Source of the DNA: JBEKYD01 sp049511335
GTDB lineage: Bacteria > Acidobacteriota > Terriglobia > Bryobacterales > Bryobacteraceae
Length of the DNA: 27,287 nucleotides
Direction of reading: 5' to 3'
Assembly: GCA_049511335.1 (NCBI GenBank)
Contig: JBEKYD010000071.1
Coordinates: 1-27,287 of the forward strand
The notes beneath the pieces are model-generated. The model saw only the letters and a list, made by a program, of their open reading frames with translations, made no database searches and was not told the DNA's origin. Below, piece by piece: positions 1 to 6,869 of this stretch. Position numbers and translations under genes: made by a program. Within the stretch, counting starts at the first letter, position 1, and every line of letters begins with the position of its first letter.

Positions 1-1
1 A

Positions 2-91
2 AAAATGCCTATTTTACAGGTGTTTGAACGGCCTAACGTCCAAATGGAAGCAGGCCTCGACCCTAACCAACTGAATCTGTTCGACTTTTAA
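2..91 (+). CDS. C-terminal end of an unidentified protein (cut by window edge)
   Basis: An open frame runs from the left edge to a TAA at 89-91. From the first ATG (position 5) it encodes 28 residues ending in the acidic/hydrophobic tail DPNQLNLFDF. The frame is still open at the edge, so this is probably the tail of a longer gene. The family cannot be named from the tail. It is followed directly by a pair of hairpin repeats and the SCO1 gene. Confidence 0.4.
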   Translation, partial: KMPILQVFERPNVQMEAGLDPNQLNLFDF

Positions 92-105
92 CGGGACAGC
101 TGTGG

Positions 106-180
106 GACAGACGATCGTTTTTCGTCGTCTGTCGCGCCCCACTCGAGAACCTGACAGACGACAAAAAACGATCGTCTGTC
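106..180. repeat. Inverted pair of GTGG-headed hairpin repeats (family A, copy 1)
   Basis: Two hairpins face each other. The left one has stem GACAGACGA (106-114), a 10-base loop (115-124) and TCGTCTGTC (125-133). The right one has the same stem at 153-161 and 172-180 with the loop reading in the opposite direction. Over about 30 bases one arm is the reverse complement of the other with one mismatch. Each hairpin is preceded, in its own direction, by GTGG. The arrangement resembles the paired units of REP/BIME elements. Related single copies lie at 2360-2387 and 12875-12902. Confidence 0.85.
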
Positions 181-189
181 CCACCTCTC

Positions 190-717
190 TTGGCCCTGGC
201 CTGCCTGCTGCTGGCGGGATGCGGTTCCGCGCCCCTTCCAGTGCTCGGTACGGTGCCGCACTTCGCGCTCACCGATCAAAACGGGGCTCCGTTCGACAGC
301 TCGCGCCTCGCGGGCCGCATCTGGGTGGCCGATTTCATGTACACCACCTGCCCCGGCCCGTGTCCGTTGATGAGCCACCATATGCGCCAGATTGCGCAGG
401 CGAGCGACGTGCAGCTTGTTTCCTTCACCGTCGACCCGGAACACGATTCTCCGATAGTGCTGGCGGCGTATGCCAAGCACTATCCCGTTCCGCCCGGCCG
501 CTGGTGGTTTTTGACCGGCTCGCGCGCACTGCTCAACGACCTGGGCCTGAACGCCTTTCACCTGAACAGCGTGGATGGCAGCCTGGAGCACAGCACGCGG
601 TTTGCGCTGGTGGACGGGCGCATGCGCATCCGGGCATACTATCAGACATTGGAAGATAAGTTCCGTCGGCGACTTTTGGCCGATATCCGCAAGCTGGAGC
701 GAACGAACCGTGATTGA
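190..717 (+). CDS. SCO1/SenC family copper chaperone, lipoprotein-like
   Basis: SCO1/SenC proteins are thioredoxin-fold copper and redox proteins that help build the CuA site of cytochrome c oxidase on the outer face of the membrane. The copper ligands are visible: the CxxxC pair C54 and C58 in YTTCPGPCPLM, and H134 in LEHSTRF. A lipobox (LLLAGC, Cys 11) suggests a membrane-anchored lipoprotein. The only usable start is TTG at 190. The signal peptide lacks the positively charged N-terminal part usual for the family, and the frame upstream, open from base 67, runs through the hairpin pair at 106-180 with no ATG or GTG, so the original start may have been lost. The stop overlaps the DUF420 gene, and a CusF-like gene follows, which fits copper handling for a terminal oxidase. 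Confidence 0.87.
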   Translation: MALACLLLAGCGSAPLPVLGTVPHFALTDQNGAPFDSSRLAGRIWVADFMYTTCPGPCPLMSHHMRQIAQASDVQLVSFTVDPEHDSPIVLAAYAKHYPVPPGRWWFLTGSRALLNDLGLNAFHLNSVDGSLEHSTRFALVDGRMRIRAYYQTLEDKFRRRLLADIRKLERTNRD

Positions 718-1120
718 AAACCTGCCGACCGTGAATGCCGTGCTCAACGGCGTGGCCGCCATCCTGCTGGTCTGGGGCTACACGCTGATCCGCCGCAAGC
801 AAATCGCCGCGCACCGCAAGGTAATGCTGACGGCGTTCGCGGTGTCGTGCGTGTTCCTGACCTGTTACCTGGTGTACCACTTCAACGCCGGCATCGTGCG
901 GTTTCAGAAGCCCGGCTGGATACGCGCCGTCTATTTATCCATCCTGGGCACGCACACGGTTCTGGCGGCGGCGACACCGGTGCTGGCGATCGTCACCTTG
1001 AGCCGCGGCCTGCGGGCGCGCTACGACAAACATCGCCGCATCGCCCGCTGGACGCTGCCGATCTGGTTGTACGTCAGCGTGACCGGCGTGGTGGTGTACC
1101 TGATGCTGTACCATTTGTAA
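710..1120 (+). CDS. DUF420 family membrane protein
   Basis: A 136-residue integral membrane protein with about four hydrophobic segments, of the DUF420 family (related to proteins of cytochrome oxidase assembly gene neighbourhoods such as Bacillus YozB/CtaM). Typical family features include the opening LPTVNAVLNGVAAILL, the RRKQIAAHRKVML loop, a YLVYHF segment and a closing WLYVSVTGVVVYLMLY helix. The start chosen is GTG at 710, which overlaps the last 8 bases of the SCO1 gene; this position matches the usual N-terminus of the family, and the open frame further upstream lies inside SCO1. Overlap with SCO1 indicates translational coupling and a shared role in oxidase assembly. The specific biochemical function is not known to me. 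Confidence 0.85.
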   Translation: MIENLPTVNAVLNGVAAILLVWGYTLIRRKQIAAHRKVMLTAFAVSCVFLTCYLVYHFNAGIVRFQKPGWIRAVYLSILGTHTVLAAATPVLAIVTLSRGLRARYDKHRRIARWTLPIWLYVSVTGVVVYLMLYHL

Positions 1121-1123
1121 GTG

Positions 1124-1438
1124 ATGACGCGACGAACGGCATTTCTTATCCCGGCATTGCTTTTAGCCTTGGCCGCCTGCGGCGCGAAGCTGGCGGAAAA
1201 GCGCTATCCCATGGAGGGCGACGTGATGGCGCTCGACCCCGCGTCGAAGACCGCCACGATCAAGGCCGGCAAAATCGGCGACTGGATGGAAGCCATGACC
1301 ATGGAATACTCCGTCAAGCCCGACTCCGAATTCGCCAAGCTGAAAACCGGCGCGCACATCAAGGCCACCGTGGTGGTGGAAGACGTGAAGTATTACGTGA
1401 CCGATATCGAGGTCACCCAACCGCCCGCCGGGAAATGA
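1124..1438 (+). CDS. CusF-like copper-binding lipoprotein
   Basis: A 104-residue protein with a lipoprotein signal (LLLALAAC, Cys 19) followed by one small beta-barrel domain. The segment GDWMEAMTMEY (W54, M58, M60) resembles the Trp/Met-rich Cu(I) site of periplasmic CusF (W-x-x-M-x-M), and the downstream pattern of a Phe-rich stretch, GAHIKATVVVE and a final beta strand fits this family. Two differences stand out: the Trp-Met spacing is one residue longer, and the position of the CusF copper-binding His appears to be Lys. GTG at 1121, directly after the DUF420 stop, is an alternative start. The stop overlaps the ATG of the next gene (ATGA), so the four genes from 190 to 2352 probably form one operon. 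Copper binding is inferred from similarity only. Confidence 0.75.
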   Translation: MTRRTAFLIPALLLALAACGAKLAEKRYPMEGDVMALDPASKTATIKAGKIGDWMEAMTMEYSVKPDSEFAKLKTGAHIKATVVVEDVKYYVTDIEVTQPPAGK

Positions 1439-2352
1439 CCCCCTTTCGGCCGCTCGTCCGCAGCCCGCACTTGCAGACGATTGCCGCGCACTATTGGAGA
1501 CACCCCGGCCGCGCGGAACGTTCCGAGCGACGCCTGTACCGAACCGAACCGCGCGTGGAAGTGCTGGTGGAAACGGACCGGCCCGACGGAGCGCCACGGG
1601 GCCAGGTGGTCTTGCTGCACGGCCTCGAAGGTTCCAGCCAATCCGGCTACATGCTGGGCATGGCGGCGGCCGCGCGCGCCGCCGGCTTCGCCGCCCATCG
1701 CTTCAATTTCCGCACCTGCGGCGGCACCGAGCACCTCTGCGATACGCTCTACCACGCCGGGCTGACCAGCGATTTGCGCTGCGTGCTGGAACAACTTCCC
1801 GAGCCGGCGTATCTGGTGGGATTTTCGTTAGGCGCCAATGTGGCGCTGAAGCTGGCGGGCGAGCTGGGGGAAGAGGGCTCGCACCGGATCCGCGGCGTGG
1901 CGGCGATCTCGACGCCGCTCGATCTGGCCGCCTGCGCACGCCGCATCGGCGAGCGCGACAACCGCATCTACGAGCGGCGTTTCGTCAGGAAGATGCGCGC
2001 GCGGTTGATGGCCACGGGCCGGTACCCAGCGACCCAGTTCGCCGGCCTCCGCACGCTCTGGGCGCTGGACGACCGCATTACCGCGCCCTCGTTCGGTTTC
2101 GGCACGGCCGATTGCTATTACCGCACCCAATCCGCAATCGGGTTCTTGGATCGCTTGCGCGTACCGGCGCTGCTGATCCAAGCCAAGGACGATACGTTTA
2201 TTCCGTTCGAGATTTTCGAGAGAGGCGAAGTGAAAAACAATCCGCACATTGAACTGCTGGCGACCAGCCACGGCGGGCATTTGGGTTTCCTGGGGCGGAG
2301 ACCGCATCGGTTTTGGGCGGAGGACGCGGCGGTGGAGTGGATGGTGGGTTGA
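1435..2352 (+). CDS. yheT: YheT-like alpha/beta-fold hydrolase
   Basis: A 305-residue alpha/beta hydrolase of the YheT (UPF0017/ABHD1) type. It opens with the family signature of SPHLQTI and contains the oxyanion-hole region LLHGLEG (His 62-Gly 63), the nucleophile elbow GFSLGAN (Ser 131), an acid in KDDTFIP (Asp 252/253), and a His in SHGGHLGF (probably H292). All triad members are therefore present. The physiological substrate of YheT proteins is unknown; carboxylesterase or lipase activity is the usual assignment. The ATG at 1435 overlaps the stop of the CusF-like gene by the ATGA arrangement and fits the family length; the longer upstream open frame is a shadow over the preceding two genes. 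It may simply be a passenger in the copper operon. Confidence 0.88.
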   Translation: MTPFRPLVRSPHLQTIAAHYWRHPGRAERSERRLYRTEPRVEVLVETDRPDGAPRGQVVLLHGLEGSSQSGYMLGMAAAARAAGFAAHRFNFRTCGGTEHLCDTLYHAGLTSDLRCVLEQLPEPAYLVGFSLGANVALKLAGELGEEGSHRIRGVAAISTPLDLAACARRIGERDNRIYERRFVRKMRARLMATGRYPATQFAGLRTLWALDDRITAPSFGFGTADCYYRTQSAIGFLDRLRVPALLIQAKDDTFIPFEIFERGEVKNNPHIELLATSHGGHLGFLGRRPHRFWAEDAAVEWMVG

Positions 2353-2359
2353 GGTGGCT

Positions 2360-2387
2360 GGCAGACCACAAACAACGATGGTCTGCC
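2360..2387 (-). repeat. GTGG-headed hairpin repeat (family A, copy 2)
   Basis: Read on the minus strand: GTGG, then GGCAGACCA, a 10-base loop, then TGGTCTGCC, a perfect 9-bp stem. Relative to copy 1 the stem differs at two positions in each arm, and both changes are compensated, so base pairing is kept. The loop TCGTTGTTTG also resembles that of copy 1. It lies 7 bases after the YheT-like gene and before the converging HicB gene and might act as a transcription stop, though no T-run follows. Confidence 0.8.
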
Positions 2388-2417
2388 CCACGGAACACCA
2401 GCCACGTCGTCAGGCAC

Positions 2418-2633
2418 TCAAGGGGCTTGCGTGACGAAAACCTCGCTGCGGAAGCGGCGGGCCACCTCGGACGGGTCCGCGGTCTCGAAGAATAGGGAAA
2501 GCGCTTCTACTAGATTCGCTCTAGCCTCTTCGATCGAGGAGCCTTGGCTGGCAATGTCGAGCTCCGGGCAAAGGGACACGAAGCCCTCGTCTTCCCGTTC
2601 AATGATGGCCGTCAGACGAAGAGGTTGCGTCAT
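2418..2633 (-). CDS. HicB-like antitoxin, apparently orphan
   Basis: A 71-residue protein of the HicB family (type II toxin-antitoxin). The family pattern is clear: LTAIIEREDEGFVSLCPEL, then ASQGSSIEEARANLVEALSLFFE, a partial RNase-H-like fold. It is of the short type without a C-terminal DNA-binding domain. A HicA toxin gene would be expected directly next to it, but upstream there are about 100 bases before a divergent gene, and downstream only the hairpin at 2360-2387. It therefore appears to have no partner here. Possible roles are a stand-alone regulator or a remnant of a lost module. Confidence 0.8.
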   Translation of the reverse strand: MTQPLRLTAIIEREDEGFVSLCPELDIASQGSSIEEARANLVEALSLFFETADPSEVARRFRSEVFVTQAP

Positions 2634-2735
2634 GATCCGAGTCTACTCCAAAACGACTGATCTCGGCTGGTTTGACAGAGCCTAACACTATGTCTGAGTG
2701 CGCAGTGCTATCGTTACTGCGAGGTGGCGTTTCTC

Positions 2736-3116
2736 ATGAGAAGAGTATTGACTATCCTACCTGCCCTCGTGCTGGCGCTCGGCGCCGGGGTGGCTTTTGG
2801 CGCGGACGTTACGGGGAAGTGGACCGGCGAACTGGCGGGTCCCGACGGCGGCGGCATGACCATCGCCTTCGACTTCAAGCAGGCCGGCACGAAATTGACC
2901 GGCACCGCGCAAGGCCCGCAGGGAGATGCGATCGAAATCCAAGACGGCAAAGTGGAGGGCGACAAGATTTCGTTCACGGTGATCGTCGGTGACGGGGCCA
3001 TGAAGATTACGCACGACGGCACCATCAAAGGCGACGAAATCACGCTGAACGTGAAGATGGAGGGCGGCCCGGGCGGCGGTCCCAACGGCCCGATGACTCT
3101 GAAACGCGCCAAATAG
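2736..3116 (+). CDS. Small secreted beta-rich protein, function unknown
   Basis: A 126-residue protein with a signal peptide (MRRVLTILPALVLALGAG, cleavage probably after VAFGA) and a body of short repeated strand units such as DVTGKWTGEL, GTKLTGTAQGP, IQDGKVEGDKISF and GTIKGDEITLNVK. I recognise this pattern as common among small exported proteins of Acidobacteria, probably a lipocalin-like or small beta-barrel fold, but I know of no function. ATG at 2736 was preferred over GTG at 2724 because it gives a normal signal peptide; the GAGG at 2721 would serve as a rather distant ribosome site. The gene ends 12 bases before the converging serA gene. Confidence 0.7.
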   Translation: MRRVLTILPALVLALGAGVAFGADVTGKWTGELAGPDGGGMTIAFDFKQAGTKLTGTAQGPQGDAIEIQDGKVEGDKISFTVIVGDGAMKITHDGTIKGDEITLNVKMEGGPGGGPNGPMTLKRAK

Positions 3117-3128
3117 GATTGCCGTTAA

Positions 3129-4367
3129 TCAATACAGCAGCCGCGTGCGCAAGGTTCCGGGCACGGAATCGAGGGTGCGTTTCAGCGCCAGGGTTTCTTC
3201 CTCTTCGCGGGTTTCCACGTCGATCACCACGTAGCCGATCTTGGGATTGGTCTGCAGATATTCGCCGGCGATGTTCACGGTGGCGGCGGAGAACACCTGG
3301 TTGATGGCGGAAAGCACACCCGGCTGGTTGCGGTGAATGTGGAGCAGGCGATGGCCGCTGGGATGCTCGGGCAGCGAAACTTCGGGAAAATTGACGGCCG
3401 TCAAGGTCGAGCCGTTATCGCTGTACTTGATCAGCTTGCCGGCGACTTCGAGGCCGATATTTTCCTGCGCTTCTTCGGTCGATCCGCCGATATGGGGAGT
3501 GAGCAGCACGTTGTCGAGGCCACGCAGAGGCGAAACGAATTCCTCCGCGGCGGTCTTGGGCTCCGCCGGGAAAACGTCGATGGCCGCGCCCGCGAGGCGC
3601 CCGCCGCGCAGGGCTTCGGCCAAAGCGCCTATGTCCACCACGGTACCGCGCGCGGCGTTGATCAGGCAGGCGCCCCGCTTCATTGCCGATAACTGCGCCG
3701 CGCCCATCATGCCCGCCGTCTGCGGAGTCTCCGGCACGTGCAGAGTAACCACGTCGGCGGTTTCCAGTAGAGCTTCGAGCGATGGCATCGCTTTCGCATT
3801 GCCCAGCGCCAGTTTGGTTTCGATGTCGTAATAGATCACTTGCATGCCCAGCCCTTCGGCCAGCACGCCTACCTGCGTTCCGATGTGGCCGTACCCGACG
3901 ATGCCCAGCGTCTTGCCGCGCGCCTCGCGCGAGCCGGCCGCGGTTTTCGCCCAGCCGCCGCGATGGCTGGCCGCGTTGCGCGCCGGAATACCGCGCATCA
4001 GCATCACGGTTTCCGCCAACACCAGCTCGGCCACGCTGCGGGTGTTGGAAAAGGGAGCGTTGAAAACCGGAATGCCACGATCTTGCGCCGCGTCCAGGTC
4101 CACCTGGTTGGTGCCGATACAGAAACAGCCGGCCGCGGTCAGCTTCGGCGCGTTTTCGAACACTTCGGCAGTCAAGTGCGTAGCCGAGCGAATACCGATG
4201 AAAAAAGTGTCGCGCACCGCTTTCACCAGCTCGGGAAGGGGAAGCGACTTGGGGTGAATCTCAATATTGGTATAGCCGCCGGCGCGAAACGCGCGCGCCG
4301 CACTGGCATGAATGCCCTCGAGGAGCAGAATCTTGATTTTGCTTTTGTCGAGTGAAGTTTTGGCCAT
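3129..4367 (-). CDS. serA: D-3-phosphoglycerate dehydrogenase (E. coli type, with ACT domain)
   Basis: Catalyses the first step of serine biosynthesis, oxidation of 3-phosphoglycerate with NAD. The 412-residue protein has the substrate domain split by the NAD domain (GIVGYGHIGTQVG, residues 155-167) and a C-terminal ACT domain (about 337-412). The catalytic residues R240 (NAARGT), E269 (FPAEP) and H292 (TPHIGGST) are at the same numbers as in E. coli SerA. In the ACT domain HIHRNQPGVL and NIAGEYLQT retain the residues used for serine feedback inhibition in E. coli (H345, N347, N365 here). The closeness to the E. coli form, including the N-terminus MAKTSLDKSKIKILLLEG, is striking for an acidobacterium and might indicate transfer; that rests on memory of the E. 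coli sequence. It is transcribed alone; no other serine gene is adjacent. Confidence 0.96.
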   Translation of the reverse strand: MAKTSLDKSKIKILLLEGIHASAARAFRAGGYTNIEIHPKSLPLPELVKAVRDTFFIGIRSATHLTAEVFENAPKLTAAGCFCIGTNQVDLDAAQDRGIPVFNAPFSNTRSVAELVLAETVMLMRGIPARNAASHRGGWAKTAAGSREARGKTLGIVGYGHIGTQVGVLAEGLGMQVIYYDIETKLALGNAKAMPSLEALLETADVVTLHVPETPQTAGMMGAAQLSAMKRGACLINAARGTVVDIGALAEALRGGRLAGAAIDVFPAEPKTAAEEFVSPLRGLDNVLLTPHIGGSTEEAQENIGLEVAGKLIKYSDNGSTLTAVNFPEVSLPEHPSGHRLLHIHRNQPGVLSAINQVFSAATVNIAGEYLQTNPKIGYVVIDVETREEEETLALKRTLDSVPGTLRTRLLY

Positions 4368-4702
4368 GAACGGTCTACCGGTAGCGCCGGCGAGCGGCGT
4401 CGCCGATACTTTTATGGTAGCCGTTCGGCCTTACTTTGCGTCGAGCATCCAAACCAGGATGGTGGTAATGGCAGCCAGGGAGATGTCCAGGAATGAAAAC
4501 TGCATATCCCGATTGCACCACAATTGGGGACACGCGTCACCGTTGACCATCGATATTATCGTTAACGTAGGGCACAATAGTGCGCGATACCGGGGAGATG
4601 CACTAGCAGTCAGTGCGGCGCCGCAGGCCAAAGGCCTACTCCACGGCCTCTGCCCGGTGTCGGCAAGGGCACTCCGCACGCTCCGTGCTACCTTAATCGC
4701 TG
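4368..4702. other. Intergenic region between divergent serA and KDPG aldolase genes
   Basis: A 335-base spacer that should carry both promoters. On the minus strand a -10-like TACCAT lies about 45 bases before serA. Near the aldolase the T-rich TACCTTAAT at 4688-4696 is close to the start codon. A possible 24-residue ORF with one hydrophobic segment lies on the minus strand at 4431-4505 (starting MQFSFLDISL) but has no convincing ribosome site. A short hairpin AGGCC-AAA-GGCCT is at 4625-4637. I see no RNA gene. Confidence 0.4.
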
Positions 4703-5353
4703 ATGAGTGCGCAACAAACCCTCCGAGCGATTACCGAAGCTGGCATCGTGCCCGTGGTGCGGGCGCCCAGCGCCGATTTGGCCTTTCAGGCCGTGGAGGC
4801 CATTTACCAGGGCGGTGTTCGCGCCGCCGAAATCACCATGACGGTTCCCGGCGCGGTGGGCGTGCTGGAAAAACTCGCCGCGCGGTTTGCCGGCAAAATT
4901 ACGATGGGCGCCGGTACGGTGCTCGACGCCGAGACCGCGCGCATATGCATGCTGGCCGGCGCGGAGTTTATCGTTTGCCCCAGCCTGAGGCTGGCCACCA
5001 TCGAGATTTGCAAACGTTACTCGGTGGCCGTCTTCCCCGGAGCATTGACGCCCACCGAAGTGCTGGCGGCCTGGGAAGCCGGCGCCGACGCGGTCAAGAT
5101 TTTCCCTTGTGGCAACGTCGGCGGGGCCAAGTACATCAAGGCTCTCAAGGGGCCCTTCCCGCAGATCGAGATGGTCCCCACCGGAGGCGTGAATCTGGAA
5201 ACCATCGGCGACTTTCTCAAGGCGGGCGCTTGCGCGGCCGGCGTGGGCGGCGAGCTGGTGGATGTCGCGAGCATGAAACAGGGCCGTTTCGACGTGCTGG
5301 AAGAACGGGCGCGGCAGTTCCTGGCGGCGGTCGCGAAGGCGCGTGGGCAATAG
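4703..5353 (+). CDS. eda: KDPG/KHG aldolase (2-dehydro-3-deoxyphosphogluconate aldolase)
   Basis: A 216-residue class I aldolase that cleaves 2-keto-3-deoxy-6-phosphogluconate to pyruvate and glyceraldehyde 3-phosphate, and often also 4-hydroxy-2-oxoglutarate. The TIM-barrel landmarks are present: the general base Glu 43 in AAEITMTVPGA, GAGTV at 69-73, the Schiff-base Lys 132 in AVKIFPCGNVGG, and the phosphate loop VPTGGVN. The Arg after the EVT segment in the E. coli enzyme is replaced here (ITMTVPG), as in the Thermotoga-type proteins. Start ATG at 4703 fits the family length. It stands alone, with no Entner-Doudoroff dehydratase beside it, so its substrate in this organism (gluconate, galactonate or hydroxyproline route) is open. 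Confidence 0.93.
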   Translation: MSAQQTLRAITEAGIVPVVRAPSADLAFQAVEAIYQGGVRAAEITMTVPGAVGVLEKLAARFAGKITMGAGTVLDAETARICMLAGAEFIVCPSLRLATIEICKRYSVAVFPGALTPTEVLAAWEAGADAVKIFPCGNVGGAKYIKALKGPFPQIEMVPTGGVNLETIGDFLKAGACAAGVGGELVDVASMKQGRFDVLEERARQFLAAVAKARGQ

Positions 5354-5358
5354 GAGCG

Positions 5359-5380
5359 GCTGGCGACAAAGATCGCCAGC
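5359..5380 (+). terminator. Hairpin after the aldolase gene, possible terminator
   Basis: Perfect 8-bp stem GCTGGCGA (5359-5366) and TCGCCAGC (5373-5380) with a 6-base loop, 5 bases after the aldolase stop. No T-run follows, so it is either a weak terminator or an operator in front of the VWA gene. Confidence 0.4.
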
Positions 5381-5388
5381 GCCGGCGT

Positions 5389-5394
5389 TATACT
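5389..5394 (+). promoter_or_regulatory. -10-like box TATACT upstream of VWA gene
   Basis: TATACT lies 19 bases before the ATG of the VWA-domain gene; a GGGA ribosome site is at about 5403-5406. No good -35 box is visible 16-18 bases upstream. Confidence 0.4.
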
Positions 5395-5413
5395 AAGCGC
5401 AGCGGGAGACTCT

Positions 5414-6394
5414 ATGACGCGGGGGATACGTCTTGGGTTGGCGCTGGCCTGGCTGGCGGGAGTCGCCGCCTTGCCGCGGCTTGCCACCGCGCAGCAGCCA
5501 GAAATTCCAGTGCGGCCCAAAACCGTGGCCTCGGTATCGGTTACACCCACGGCCAACCTGCGCGTCGACAGCAATCTGGTGCTGGTTCCCGTAACCGTTT
5601 GCGACCCTATGAACCGGCCCGTCACCGGTCTCGAGAAGGAACACTTCCGTATTCTCGACAACAAGGTGGAGCAGACCATCACGCAGTTCGGCATGGAAGA
5701 CGAGCCGCTGGCAGTGGGGTTGGTCTTCGATACCAGCGGCAGCATGGGCGACAAGCTGCGGCGGTCGCGCCTGGCGGCATCGGCCTTCTTCCGAACCGCC
5801 AACCCGGAGGACGATTTCTTTCTGGTAGAGTTCAACGATCAGCCGAGGCTGGTGGTGCCGCTCACCCGCGACGTGGCCGAAATTCAGAACCAGCTTACGT
5901 TCTCGCAATCCCGCGGGCGCACGGCTCTGCTCGATGCGCTTTGTCTGGCGCTGCACGAGATTCGGAAGTCGGACAAGAAGCGCAAGGCGCTGCTGATCAT
6001 TTCCGATGGCGGCGACAATTCCAGCCGGTACACCGAAACCGAGCTCCGCAACCTGGTGCGCGAGGCGGATGTGCTGATCTACGCCATCGGCATCTACGAA
6101 TCCGATTCCGGGCGCAACCGCACGCCGGAGGAAGCCAACGGCCCGGGACTGCTGAACGAAATCACCGAGCAGAGCGGCGGCCGCCATCTGCCGGTGGACG
6201 ATGTGGCGGAAATGCCCGACGTCGCCGCCAAGATCGGCGTCGAGCTGCGCAACCGCTACGTGCTCGGCTTCTCCCCCACCGACGCCCAGCGCGACGGCAA
6301 ATACCACCACGTGCAGGTTAAGCTGGTGCCGCCGCACGGATTACCGGCGTTGCGCGCGTATTGGCGGCAGGGGTACTTCGCGCCGGGGAATTGA
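5414..6394 (+). CDS. Secreted VWFA-related domain protein (Acidobacteria type)
   Basis: A 326-residue exported protein: signal peptide at 1-26 (ALPRLATAQQ), a short beta-rich N-terminal domain (about 45-95, with VPVTVCDPMNRPVTGLEKEHFRI), then a von Willebrand A domain (about 98-300). The metal-ion-dependent adhesion site is complete: D106, S108 and S110 in FDTSGSM, T170 in GRTALLDAL, and D198 in ISDGGDN. This layout matches the VWFA-related family found in large numbers in Acidobacteria (TIGR03436 in my memory). The partners are unknown; a role in surface protein interactions is inferred. It probably has its own promoter, with TATACT at 5389. Confidence 0.9.
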   Translation: MTRGIRLGLALAWLAGVAALPRLATAQQPEIPVRPKTVASVSVTPTANLRVDSNLVLVPVTVCDPMNRPVTGLEKEHFRILDNKVEQTITQFGMEDEPLAVGLVFDTSGSMGDKLRRSRLAASAFFRTANPEDDFFLVEFNDQPRLVVPLTRDVAEIQNQLTFSQSRGRTALLDALCLALHEIRKSDKKRKALLIISDGGDNSSRYTETELRNLVREADVLIYAIGIYESDSGRNRTPEEANGPGLLNEITEQSGGRHLPVDDVAEMPDVAAKIGVELRNRYVLGFSPTDAQRDGKYHHVQVKLVPPHGLPALRAYWRQGYFAPGN

Positions 6395-6487
6395 AGGGAA
6401 GCCGGCCCACGCGGGCATTGGGTAAACGGAGCGGAGGACCCGAACCATATTAAAAGGCTAAGATGGATTTGAGACGGAGAGCTGGCT

Positions 6488-6724
6488 ATGCAATTAAACC
6501 TCCCCCCGGACCTTGAAACGCTCATCAACAAGCGCCTTTCCACCGGCAGCTATACAAACGCCGAGGACGTGTTACGGCGTGCCCTTGAAGCTCAGGACGC
6601 CGAGGAAAGCTGGACCGATGAAGAACGCCGGGCGTTGTCGGCTCATATCGAGGAAGGCTATCTACAAGCCGAGCGGGGCGAGCTGATCGAGGTGGACAGG
6701 CTCGTCGGGAAATTCAGGCGATGA
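6488..6724 (+). CDS. ParD-like antitoxin (type II toxin-antitoxin)
   Basis: A 78-residue ribbon-helix-helix antitoxin of the ParD/CopG type. The N-terminal strand MQLNLPPDLETLINKRL, the turn STGSYTNAEDVLRRALEA and the acidic C-terminal tail that would cover a ParE toxin are all typical. A GGAG ribosome site at 6476-6479 is 8 bases before the ATG, and a -10-like TAAGAT is at 6459-6464. The toxin that should follow is present only as a short 5' fragment beginning at 6750, so the antitoxin has probably lost its partner. Confidence 0.87.
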   Translation: MQLNLPPDLETLINKRLSTGSYTNAEDVLRRALEAQDAEESWTDEERRALSAHIEEGYLQAERGELIEVDRLVGKFRR

Positions 6725-6749
6725 AAGACGACTGGCGTTTATCCAAGAG

Positions 6750-6869
6750 ATGAGCGCTTATGTTCTCACGCCTCGTGCCAAAGCGGATATTCCCGGGCGC
6801 ATCGAGACAAGGGCAGTCTCAGGTGCGTCCATGTTCCTCTTTGTGTTTCTTCAGCAGCGCATCCAGTAA
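6750..6869 (+). pseudogene. Truncated ParE toxin (first ~14 codons only)
   Basis: ATG at 6750, after an AAGAGA sequence, starts MSAYVLTPRAKADI, the classic N-terminus of ParE/RelE-family toxins. From about codon 15 the reading is unrelated (PGRIETRAVSG...) and ends at 6867-6869 inside the tail of the converging PIN gene. A full ParE is about 95-100 residues. The fragment and the intact ParD upstream show that a parDE module was cut by a deletion or by insertion of the PIN/UPF0175 segment near position 6790. Confidence 0.75.

Noticed and set aside
847..1434. N-terminal extension of the YheT-like frame
   Set aside because: The extension overlaps the DUF420 and CusF-like genes; the family N-terminus begins at the ATG at 1435.
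4312..6321. Long plus-strand frame over the serA start, aldolase and VWA genes
   Set aside because: It overlaps two well-supported genes in another frame and has low-complexity Arg/Gly composition.
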